A DNA stretch of 64,000 bases from NCBI GenBank assembly GCA_002049455.2, contig KV918780.1, forward strand, positions 310,001 to 374,000. Reading direction: 5' to 3'. The notes beneath the pieces are model-generated. The model searched no databases, was not told the DNA's origin, and was given only the letters and a program-made list of their open reading frames with translations. Both the position numbers and the translations under genes were made by a program. Source of the stretch: Porphyra umbilicalis. Its lineage: Eukaryota > Rhodophyta > Bangiophyceae > Bangiales > Bangiaceae. Shown piece after piece: positions 30,245 through 39,938 of the stretch (position 1 is its first letter; each line of letters begins with the position of its first letter).

Positions 30245-32047
30245 GAGCAATCCCAGCAACGTCCGTCCCATCTTCCATTTAACCCGATCTGGGGTGACAC
30301 GTGTGGCCCGCTCAGTGGGAAGACTATCCTGGGGGCCCCATATCCCGACGGGCGGTATGTACTGCGCGACATCGGCCGTCGAAAATATCATGTCTGAAGG
30401 GACGTTTGGGTATACGTTGCTGGATTACACACGACCCAAATGGGACCATTGGCTGTTTAGAGAAGGACCGAGTTACTACGGATGGCAAAGCTGTCCCGTG
30501 TCGACTGGAGATCCACCACAGAACTCGGCCGAAGTCCCTCGAAAACGGAATCAAGCACGCCACGAGATCAAGAATTGAACGACAGCTCGCGAAACAAGGC
30601 TAAACGTATCCGAATTGTGCTTAATACGACACAACATAGGGTGAACGCGAAGACATGTGGCATTGCCACGGTTCGTCCAACAAGGCTATCTGTTGCCGAG
30701 GCCTCCCGCAGGCGACGACGGATACTGCTTATGGCGGATCACCCACAATCTGGGTTGCGGCTGTATCGTCAGCAGATGCTGAGAGCAGATGGAGGTGCTG
30801 TCCAGGCCCGACAAGGACCCTCTCATGTTGTGTGGAACGGACGCTGCTGTGGCCTCGAGGGTATCAACCAACTATAGCGGATGTCATGAGCCTCTCTCGT
30901 GAAAAGTTCTTGGATTTCAGGCCGAAGGGGCGCTGTCTGATTGGCCTTTGCGGAAAATCAATCGTTTATCCAGATAGACCTCCACAGGATTTAGTGGAAT
31001 CGGAGCATTTTAGAAGTCCAAGGTCGTAGATTGGGCTTGGTTTGGACCTAGATCGATCCGCCATCCTTTAATCAGTCAAAGCGGATCGCGCGGGGGTCAT
31101 CACGAGAGGACGATCCCGTGATTTACCGGGACACTGGACGGACAGCGAGCGGGCGCCGCGCAGCAATGAGTGGCTCAGCGAAGTAGTCGGGCAGCCGTCA
31201 GTCGGCCGCATCAGGCTGACCGTCTGCGCATCGTGGGCAGACACGTGCGTGAGCGGGGCGTGAAGAGGCGGTTGGCAGCCAGCTGTCGCCCGGTGGCCGA
31301 GCCCTACAGGCGGCGTGGCGAGCTACGCTGTGGCTCTGTGGCAGTGGCACGTCTCACGATACTCAGATTTGTGGTCTTGGGGCAGTGCCCCGACGCGTGG
31401 GTCTGTTTATGGACCCCTGTTGCGCAGCGCGAACGGTGCCCTGCAGCTCACAGGCGGTGGCCCGCTGTCGGAGGTGTCAGTATGGGAGGCGTGGGCCACG
31501 CTACCTGCGTGCGGGGCGGCCGCAGGGCGCAACTCGCCGCAGGGCGGGCGGGCCCGGGAGGCATCCAGTCTGTTGCCCGCCCCTCTAGGTACCGTTTTGG
31601 CGGACCTGCAGCACTGTTCGCGCGCGCGTGTCCGCCGCCTGACCGATTCCTGCCCAGCGAGGCTCAGGCCCAGAGGACACGCAGGCTGTCGTCCCCCACT
31701 CTCACAGACGAATGTGGGGTCCTGGCGCAGCCCGCGTGCTGATCCGCCTTTCGACGCATTGCTGCGGGGCGTAGGCCGACCCGGCCGGCACGCGGGTTGT
31801 GGTCCGCAGCCACACACAGCGATTTGAGGGACCGCTCGCAGTGTTCTCGCGCGCGCGTGGGCGCCTGACGCAGTGCGTGCGTGGCGTCCTCGGGCGGCCC
31901 TGGCGACCTCCCGCTGGTGCCAGCGCTCGTGTGGCGCCCTGCACCCACCCCGGGCCTCCCCTCCCGTGGGGCGCCACCGCTCTCGCGCCTTCTTTATCCC
32001 GCGCAAACCGTGTACCCCGACTGTTACGACCTCCCCGCCCTCCGACC
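30245..32047. other. left arm of Harbinger copy B
   Basis: Counterpart of 13594-15396 with the same GC-rich overlapping frames and no recognisable protein; probable leader and subterminal sequence. Confidence 0.5.
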
Positions 32048-33191
32048 ATGACGCGCGGGCAGAGTGCCAACGACTCTCGGAGGCGACGCGCCCAACGCAA
32101 CCGTAACGCCCCTCTACTCCCGCCCTCCCCTCCCTGTACCTGCGAGGGCCCCTGTGACCATCTCAACGTGCATGCTCCCACCCCTCCTCCCCCTCCACCA
32201 CCCATGCCGCACGCGAGGCAGGGGAGACCTCCTCCCCCCCCCCGGCTTTGGCGATGGAAACGATGGAGGGCGGCCGCATCGACTTAAGCGGCCGCGGTCC
32301 GTCTATGGTCGTGACCGTGGACGTGGCGACCCTGAGGACCCCGACCAACAACGGCGCGCGATTCGACCCCGCGGAACTTGGGACCTGGACGGTGGGCATC
32401 GTGCCCCCCCTGACCCGGCGTGCCGACCTCTCCCTCCTGGTGGTGGACGCGGCCGGCCGCCTTTTAGCCCTCCTCGACGCCCATCCGGTTTCCCGTCTGG
32501 CCCGCCACGCCCGCCGCCGAGGCGGTCGCTGGGTCCCCCCCCTGGCCCGCCAAGAGTTCGCCCTGACCCGCCGAGGGGCGGCAATTTCTTCCGTCCGTGA
32601 AGTCCGCCGCGCCGTCCGCCGGGCCCTCCTGGCCCGACCGGGCGCCACCCGTCCCCGCCTCGGGGTGGTAACTACCGCCGCCCGTGGACCTCGCCGCGCC
32701 GGCCGCCGGGCCCTTTTGGCCCGCCCGGACGCTACCCGTCCCCGCCTGGGAGTTCCGACAATCACTGCCCCTGGAGCCCGCATAGTCGTTCCCCGCGACC
32801 CCCTTCTGGTCCTCCGTGCTTCTCGTCGCATCCGGGGTGGTACGAGGACGCCCCGCCGTCGTCACACGCTGCACGCCCTTCGACTGTTTATCTGGCGCCT
32901 GGCGCGCAGTCATCCTGGCGGGGCGACCCCGGCGCGTTTGATCCAGCGCCGCAAGGGTACGAGTGGGTGCTGACGCTCACGTCGTCCCGGAACACCTCCG
33001 CGCCTTGGACCTGGTTGCCCGCGCCGCCGCAGCAGTTGCCGCAGCAGACGCCGCAGGACCTCGGGAGCTTTCCCCTGTACGCGGTGCAGGGGCCTCAAGC
33101 CCCCCCCCCTCCGGCCTATCAACTATTCCCTGTGGCCCGACAGACTCCACGCGTGGTCCCGTTCTTCCCGCCGCAGCCCTACCTGCAGTAG
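32048..33191 (+). pseudogene. Pro-rich ORF of Harbinger copy B (frameshift and stop)
   Basis: It starts MTRGQSANDSRRRRAQR like copy A. A C tract at about 32234-32243 has 10 C instead of 9, shifting the frame, and at about 32598 a TGA replaces the TGT of copy A. The original frame reappears downstream and ends FFPPQPYLQ before TAG 33189-33191. Two lesions against none in copy A suggest either loss of function here or that this segment is not under coding constraint. Confidence 0.5.
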
Positions 33192-33211
33192 CCTACGCTC
33201 TTCCCAAAAAC

Positions 33212-34399
33212 ATGGGGTCGAGTTTGGGGTGGACGGATGACGACCGCGTCCCTCTCTGCGAGGCCTACCTGCTTGTGTCTATCGACGCTGTTCACGGGAC
33301 GAGTCGGAGCAAGGATGATCTGTGGGCCGCGGTGCATAAGGTGTGGGAAGACAAGATGCACAAGAAGGGGCCCATGCGCGTGGCGCGTAACGCAAGTGCC
33401 CTCAAGAAGCAGTTCAAGCGGATCCGCACGGGTGTGAGTACTTTCACATCGCACTACCTGGCTTTGAAGGCGATGCCAACGACCGGCAACCTCACGGAGG
33501 AGGACATCATCAGCGGTGCCGTTGCTCGCTACTGCTCGCTAGACGTGTACGACGCTATCCGCACTGACCGCGAGAAGGACAAGCCTCAGGACTCGACGCG
33601 CAAGCGCAAGGCGAAGCTGGCGCACTGCAAGTGGGTGGCTTGCTGGCGGGTGCTCCGGCAGAGCGACAAGTGTAGCGGCGCCGCCAACCTGGCGATCTCC
33701 GGGACGGACGTCGATACCACGTCGGAAGACGAGACAGGCAGCGGGAGCGGCGGCGGCGTCAACCAAAGCAATGGCGATTTCCAACGGCGCGCTGGTGGCG
33801 TCAAGGCCGTCAAAGCGGCGCGCCTCGAGGACATGCAGCATGAAAAGCAGGTGCAGGCGAGCACGGACGCGCTGGCCAAGCTGACCGCGGCGCAACACGA
33901 GCGCACCGCCCTTTGCTTTTTCGAGTCGCCATCAATGCGAAACACGCACGAGGCGGCAAGCTACCGCCAAGCCGTCGTCAACAAGATGCTGCAGAGCGCT
34001 GGTTTATCAGTGGGGTCGACTAGTGGTGCGGGGGGGGCTACGGGTGTGGAAGATTCTGTGGACGGGCTGAACGGCGGCGTGGCCGGCCTCGGTGTGCGCG
34101 ACTCGTCGCTTACGGCGCCGCCAGGTGCCGGCCCTGCCGCCGGAGCACAGGCGCCGCCGGCGCGTGGAGCCCCGGCGGCGCCCGGCACAGCTGCAGCAGC
34201 AGCTGTGTCTGCACCGGCGGCGCGGGCGGCGACTGGCCCGGCGGAGCGTCCAGGACAACGCGCATCTGTGGCTGGCCGCAAAGCGCAGGCCTCCAAGGAG
34301 CAGGCAGCGAAGGCTGTCCTCGTTCGCAAGCTGAGGACCACGCGCGATGTCGACGACAGCGACGAGGGCAGCACCACCGACAGCACTGAGGCCGTGTAG
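33212..34399 (+). CDS. Myb/SANT-like Harbinger accessory protein, copy B (intact)
   Basis: From ATG 33212 the frame encodes 395 residues, though it stays open upstream to 32963. The N-terminal Myb/SANT-like domain (MGSSLGWTDDDRVPLCEAYL, then VHKVWEDKM and LKKQFKRIRTGVSTF) is followed by an acidic Ser/Asp patch (DTTSEDETGSGSG), a helical segment with likely coiled-coil character (AARLEDMQHEKQVQAST) and an Ala/Pro-rich basic tail ending TTDSTEAV. Where copy A has a TAG, this copy has CAG. In Harbinger elements such a protein recruits the transposase to DNA and the nucleus. Confidence 0.8.
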   Translation: MGSSLGWTDDDRVPLCEAYLLVSIDAVHGTSRSKDDLWAAVHKVWEDKMHKKGPMRVARNASALKKQFKRIRTGVSTFTSHYLALKAMPTTGNLTEEDIISGAVARYCSLDVYDAIRTDREKDKPQDSTRKRKAKLAHCKWVACWRVLRQSDKCSGAANLAISGTDVDTTSEDETGSGSGGGVNQSNGDFQRRAGGVKAVKAARLEDMQHEKQVQASTDALAKLTAAQHERTALCFFESPSMRNTHEAASYRQAVVNKMLQSAGLSVGSTSGAGGATGVEDSVDGLNGGVAGLGVRDSSLTAPPGAGPAAGAQAPPARGAPAAPGTAAAAAVSAPAARAATGPAERPGQRASVAGRKAQASKEQAAKAVLVRKLRTTRDVDDSDEGSTTDSTEAV

Positions 34400-34450
34400 A
34401 GACTGTACTGTAAAGTGCAAGAGCGCATCCATTTTAGTTGATAGTTGCAG

Positions 34451-34490
34451 CAATGGTTTTTTTTCCCCACTCGAAAGGTTTTTTTTTTCC
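34451..34490 (+). repeat. left arm of the intergenic inverted repeat, Harbinger copy B
   Basis: CAATGG followed by T-rich and C-rich blocks, the inverse of 35249-35290. The core GGCAGGG of copy A reads GAAAGG here, so the arm has begun to decay. Confidence 0.65.
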
Positions 34491-35248
34491 TACACACTTT
34501 GCAGTTCTCGTGCGCTTGACCAGTTCTTCACTCTCTTGTCCGGCGTGGCGGAAGCTGGTGTATCAGCTCCACCAGGGAACAAACAAAACAGGCGCCGCCT
34601 GCGTCTGCAGCAAAGGGCACGGCGACACAATCGCACCACTCGTCGCCATCAGACAATACCGCCCCCTATCACAACTAACTGTTCGTCCACCCTACCCGCC
34701 AGACTTCATCCCCCAACACCCATCCCCCACACCCCCACCCAAACAAAAAAACAGCACCCCTCTCGCACGCGCGGGGAGAACAGGGCGAGAGAGCCGGGGG
34801 CAGTGCCGGTCGGGCATGGGGGGCGGCCACAGCAGGAGCCAGCGCGCGGAGTGGCCGGCGCACGCCCACAGCAAGCGCAAAACGAGGAGGCGCACCGCCA
34901 GGGAGCGCGCGCGAGTGCATCTGGGCTCCGCGCTGCGAGGAAGCACGCGCGTGCGGCACGGGGCGGCGGACCAGAAGAGAGCACGCGTGTTCGGCGGATG
35001 GCGGCGCGCCGCGAGGGAGCGCGCGCGCGAGGAACAGGGCGGCGCGCCGCGAGGGAGCACGCGTGCGGGCCAGTGCGGCGTGGACGCCGCGGCTTGGCGG
35101 CCGCGCGGGCGGAGAGGGCGACATGGTGTCCACGCAGGCCCCCGCCAAAGCTGAGCTCCAGCCGCGCACTCGGCCGGTCACGCCAGTTCTGACCGTGGCG
35201 CTATCGACTTTGGCTCTCTGTTTCACGTGCAATAGACAACAAAATAAT

Positions 35249-35290
35249 GGAAAAAAAAAACCCTGCCCAACGCGGGAAAAAAAACCATTG
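35249..35290 (-). repeat. right arm of the intergenic inverted repeat, Harbinger copy B
   Basis: GG, A10, CCCTGCCC, GCGGG, A9, CCATTG; inverse of 34451-34490 and closely matching 22059-22099 in copy A. Confidence 0.65.
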
Positions 35291-35643
35291 TATGTCACCT
35301 GCTGTCACTCTACGAAAGGTACGGGGCCAATAAGTGACCGCGGTCGTTCCACACATGCGCGGTGAGTTCAGCACGAAGTTGGTCGTGCTCAGCAACATTG
35401 CGGGTCTCGCCCCAGGCGTCAGAGACGGCGGCCATGCCGCCCGCTGGCGGCTGCTCGACAGGGTTGATGTGGAGGGGCGCGTTGGCGCCGGCGTGTGCGC
35501 CGCCAGGTGCAGCTTCCCCGGCGGCAGCACCCGATCCGACGTCCGCCCCACCACCATGTCCACTGCCGCCACCGCCAGCTGGCCCACCATCAGGTCCGTT
35601 GCCGTCCTCACTCCCAGATCCCTCGTCGTCACCATCCACAGCA

Positions 35644-36936
35644 TCAGCAGCCCCCCCCCCCGTTAGGTCCCTCTGCGCGTCTGCGGCGGCTGAAAAAGCC
35701 CTCGCGGCGGCTCTCAACACACATGTTGTGCAGTATGCAGATCGCCTTGAAGGTTAGGACCAGCATCTTGACCGACCGATAGCGCCCAGGGTGGAGCGCG
35801 ATGTGGAAGCGTTGCGTCAGGACACCAAAAAGGCGCTCCACGTCCTTGCGGACCGCCTCCTGCAGGCGGTTAAAGACCTTTTGCTCCTCAGTGGAGGGCA
35901 TGGGGTGCGGGGACATGAGGAAGGCATATCGCGGGTAAATGCCATCCACCAGGTAGTACGGCAGCGTGCGACTTGTCCCGTTCAGCGTGTAGGACTGGTT
36001 GCGAGGCGGCCACCGGCCTGCCGTCACATCGAGGTAGAGGGGGGACTGGTGCATCACGTTGATGTCGTTGAGGCTCCCAGGTGCGCCGACAAACAGGTGC
36101 CAAATCCACAGGTCCTCGTCGCACACAGCCTCCACAACGATGCCGCGCGAGCCCTTTCGGGTCTGGTAGCTGCCCGCCATACCTCTGGGACACTGGTGCC
36201 ACGCCCAGTGACTGCAATCAAGCGAGCCCATGCACCCGGGGAAGCCACGCTCCGCGTTCCGGTCCAGGATCGTCTTCAGCTCCGCGTCGTTGGGCCGCCG
36301 CAGGAAGGTAGACTCCCACTTAGACACGATGCATACCACCAAACACTTGACCGAAAGGACGATGGATGAACGGGAAAGCCGCACGTACTCGTCGGCGCGG
36401 TCTGCCGCCTCCCCATACGCGAGCACACGAGAGGCAGCAACCACCTTTTGTAGAGGGTGCGCCTGCGGTCGGCCCGTAGCGTTGATACGCCGCCGGAAGA
36501 AGGGGGTGTCCTTGACCTCCGAATAGACGCGCCGGAACACAGCACGCGGAACGCGAAAACGCGTCTCAAAGTCGTGCTCATTGTATACAGGGTCTTTTCC
36601 ATCGACTCCAAAGTAATCTCGCCCAATGTTGTTCAGCCCGGCATCAAAGTCCCGCTGCTTGTTGGGCCGACGTCCAGGAAGGTAGCCACGGTAGCGGCCA
36701 CGTCGGCTCATACGCAACGCAGTCACACGCATCCGCAGCGCCATCACCGCTGCCACATGCGCCTGCACAGCGGCGAATATTTCCGCGCCACCGTCCTCAG
36801 ACAGCAGCACGGTAATCGGGCACGGCTCGTCCTCGTGGGGCTCCATGCCCCCGGGCAAACGCGCCGAACTGCTGATGGCGAGAGCACCGGGGCGACGTCG
36901 ACGGTGATGGCCACGCGCGGACGCCGGTGGCGGCAA
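35644..36936 (-). CDS. PIF/Harbinger DDE transposase, copy B (tail truncated)
   Basis: The 430-residue ORF keeps the whole catalytic core of copy A (GSLDCSHWAW, PGSLNDINVM, DVERLFGVLTQRF). An extra G beside the C11 tract at about 35650-35661 shifts the frame right after RRRRAEGPNGGGG, replacing the acidic Gly/Asp tail with a stop. The lost tail can still be read in another frame to about 35310, where copy A's stop TAG has become TGG. Whether the tail is needed for activity is unknown. Confidence 0.85.
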   Translation of the reverse strand: MPPPASARGHHRRRRPGALAISSSARLPGGMEPHEDEPCPITVLLSEDGGAEIFAAVQAHVAAVMALRMRVTALRMSRRGRYRGYLPGRRPNKQRDFDAGLNNIGRDYFGVDGKDPVYNEHDFETRFRVPRAVFRRVYSEVKDTPFFRRRINATGRPQAHPLQKVVAASRVLAYGEAADRADEYVRLSRSSIVLSVKCLVVCIVSKWESTFLRRPNDAELKTILDRNAERGFPGCMGSLDCSHWAWHQCPRGMAGSYQTRKGSRGIVVEAVCDEDLWIWHLFVGAPGSLNDINVMHQSPLYLDVTAGRWPPRNQSYTLNGTSRTLPYYLVDGIYPRYAFLMSPHPMPSTEEQKVFNRLQEAVRKDVERLFGVLTQRFHIALHPGRYRSVKMLVLTFKAICILHNMCVESRREGFFSRRRRAEGPNGGGGC

Positions 36937-38011
36937 GCGTCGCGGTGAGTGGCCGCAAAGGATGATGGTTGTCGCAGCCGTTGGGAGCTAGACGTGGTGC
37001 GCTAGAAATGAAAATGGGAGTGCAGGTGAAGGGAACATGCAGGAGAGGAGATGGTGCGCGGGTCGTGCTTCTCAAACCGAGGGCGGTGACATGGGCAACG
37101 GACGAGGCCAAGAGATCATGCAGGAAGAGGGCGACGGACGGGACCGGGGACGCGGGTGGTGATGCGGGCCGCTCGTGTCGAAACCGTGGGCGTGACGTCG
37201 ACGGGTCCGGTGCGTGGCGCGCCGCGGCACGCCGGGCAGCCGGACCGACCGCCCCCCCCCCGCACAAAAGCCTCCATGCGCGACGATGGTCCACTGGTGC
37301 CCCCAGAAACGCTGCGTGGGGGACCCACCTGGGGCCTCGACCCCGTCGACCCCCCCCACCCCTCTCTAAACACGCTGTGGGCGGTGTCGGACCACCACCC
37401 GCCCCAGGCGCCCCGATCTGGCCGGCCGACCACCCTCCCCCTCTCCTAACGCTCTGTGACGGTGGCGGGCTAGCCAGCTCAGCCGATCACCCGCCCAGTC
37501 GCAACCCGCGTGGCGCACAAGGACCCTCTCGATGATTTGATCACGGGACACCAAAACTCTGCTCTGTTGACCAGGCCCAGTGGACGATATTTGTTGGTCG
37601 GCTCTCGCGTGCCGAGGTCCACGCCATTGCTGTTGATTGCAGATCTTTGCTATAAAGTTTCGAAAGTGGTCAGGGGCGTGCCCTAACACGTTTTGCTCTA
37701 ATCCGATACAAATTGATATATATGTGGATTCGAGTGGCCAATGAGAACACGGACAGCGTTGGGGCCGACTACGGACCTACCCCATTTTGCCTCGCGATTG
37801 GGGTAGGTCCGCCACCCGCCCCATTTCTGTGCTTCGGAGTTGATTCGTACTTGCAGGATTCCGTCATGAGTATGGGAGACCAGATTGGGGTCGATCACAT
37901 TGACAGAGAAGCCGACTGGCCCCATATCCTTAATAAACTGACACGTTTCTGCAACGTGGCGCTACGTGTAACGAATATGAGATGGGGCCGACGTTGCTGG
38001 GATTGCTCTTA

Positions 38012-39057
38012 TTAAAGCGGCCTTGTTCTGACGATGGTCAGTCAGCGCCACCGCCCCGCCCTGCCGCCGACAAAGGCGGGCGACGGCAGACGGGCGGCCG
38101 CCAGAGTCGCCACGGGGTGGCCGCGCGCGCGGGACCGTGTGGGGGAGGGGTTAGACCCCCCGCGGACCGTTGTTTGGCGGCAGGAGCGGCGGACGCGCGC
38201 GCACGCGCGGGCCGGCAGGGGCACCCCGCCTCGCCGCCAGGGGTGGCAGAGGGGCGGGGGGGCGCGGGCGGGGGCGCTCCGACTTTTGTCTGGCAGCGAC
38301 GCGGCGGGCCGCGTCGGCCCGCCGAGCACGGATCGCCTCCCCGCGGCGTGGACGGGGGCACCCCCGGCCGCTGCGAGAGCGGACCGCCACGTGGCAGTGT
38401 GGGCGGCCGTCGCCGACCCGGCGCCGCCGAGGCCCCCGTCGCACCCAGACACGGGCGTCGTCGGGGGCGCCACTCGGCCACCGCCGCCGGTTGCTGTTGC
38501 GGACCGCGTGCGCGCCTGCGCTTGCCGCCGCTGCCGACCTGGTCCACCGCCGCCCAAACGGTAGGCGCGGAGGCGGCCAGCCTCACGGCTGGCAAGCAGG
38601 CGCCAAGATGCACTGCCGGCGTCTTCTTCCCTCAGCGACTGTGACCGTGCGTGCCGCCGCGCTTCCTCGCGCCGTCCTCTACAGCGTCCGGTTTGGGAAT
38701 CGCACTCACCTTTATTTGTACACGCCGCCGACCAATGTTTGTACACGTTGCCCGCCACCGAGACGGACGGGCGACAACCAGACGACGCCCACACGGCGTC
38801 CACCAGCGGCGGCATCTGGCGAGCGTGCAGGGGCACCTCGCACCACCGACCGACAACCCCCACCACCAGCCTCGCAGACGACGCGCGCGCGTCTCGTCTC
38901 GGCCGCCCGACCGTCCGACCGCCCATGCCCAACCGTCCCAGCCGCAACGCCGCCGCCGACGCACGACCTCCGCGCTTGCCAAAAAAACCACGCGGGAGGG
39001 TCGCCCACCACCTTTGCCCGCGCCGCCCGCCGCGCCACGCCCGCCGCTGCCGCCGCC
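38012..39057. other. GC-rich stretch downstream of the copper transporter
   Basis: No family recognised. Long overlapping frames exist on both strands because of GC content. On the minus strand a strong-looking 5' splice site (AAAG followed by GTGAGTGC) occurs at about 38707, preceded by a natural-looking segment (VAGNVYKHWSAACTNK), so an exon of an unknown minus-strand gene is possible. Confidence 0.3.
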
Positions 39058-39938
39058 TTAGCAGCAGTCGGTTACTTGCGCTTCGTGCTCCTCGGCGTCG
39101 ACCTGCTTGGTCTGCCCCACCGCCCCGTACGTGGATGTGGTCGACCCCACCACCGGCGCGCCGACCGGGCCAAACAGGCGGAAAAGCGCGTAACCTACGC
39201 CGTGACCCGCAACGACCACCAGAAACACCCACACGTTGAATGTCATTATGAGGAGCATGGCGAGGTAGTGGAGGGACAAGCGCACCGCCTGTGCCGCGCC
39301 GCCGAGGAGAGCTTGGGGCACCTTGGACGCCGGCGAGGCGATGGCGCGCCGCTCCACCCGCTTGAGCAGCTCCATGGCAATGGTAGACAAGACCGCAAAC
39401 ACAAAGGAGCCAATGAGGGCACCCGCAAAAGCGCCATCCGAGTCAACGCGGGCGCCGCTGAACAGCCAGAAGAACTCGCCTGCGCGTGCCGTGAAAAACG
39501 GGCTCATCAACTGTGGGCGCGCATGCCAGGCAAACAAGTGCATGAAGACCAGCGAACACGACAGAATGGAAAGCCTGGTCGTCAGTTACACGCACACTGC
39601 TGCATCACACTACACGACCCCGCCGTGCGCAAGAAATGAGCGACACATCTTACACAAGCGGCATTTGTCGCAAGCCAGGCCCGCACCGGATCCAGAAAAA
39701 AAAGCAAAAGCACTTCGACCAGCAGTCTGCCAGCACGTGTACGTACCCGCATGTCCATCATGCCCGGCATCATCTGCTGCATCATGGCCATCATCGGCAT
39801 CATGCCTTGGGTCATTCGAAAAAGTATGGTTGTCTGCGCTGTTGTGTTCATGTTCTGGAACTGCTCCAAAGTCATGGCCGCCATCCCGTCCCCCATGGCG
39901 CCCGTCCCATGGCCCATGTGCATGCCGGGCATAGACAT
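39058..39938 (-). CDS. CTR-family copper transporter (two exons)
   Basis: Exon 1 (39938 to 39747) encodes a Met-rich extracellular N-terminus (MSMPGMHMGHG, then MMPMMAMMQQMMPGMMDM). The intron 39511-39746 has donor GTACGT and acceptor CCCACAG, both in phase 0. Exon 2 (39510 to 39058) reads MSPFFTARAGEFFWLF, a first membrane helix (GALIGSFVFAVLSTIAM), the second helix with the pore MxxxM (LAMLLIMTFNVW) and the third with GxxxG (GHGVGYALF). It ends CC, as CTR proteins often end in Cys/His. The 214-residue product is the usual size for high-affinity Cu(I) importers, which act as trimers at the plasma membrane or vacuole. Starts at ATG 39938 of MSMPGM. Confidence 0.92.

Larger units (their letters stand above)
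30245..38008. mobile_element. PIF/Harbinger element, copy B (full length, uninterrupted)
   Basis: The ends read GAGCAATCCCAGCAACGTC (30245) and GACGTTGCTGGGATTGCTC (to 38008), with a TTA target duplication at 30242-30244 and 38009-38011. The element is collinear with copy A and differs by scattered substitutions and small indels. It retains the empty TA (35233-35234) at which the pogo element entered copy A. Its Myb-like gene is intact, while the Pro-rich ORF and the tail of the transposase are frameshifted. Confidence 0.95.
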
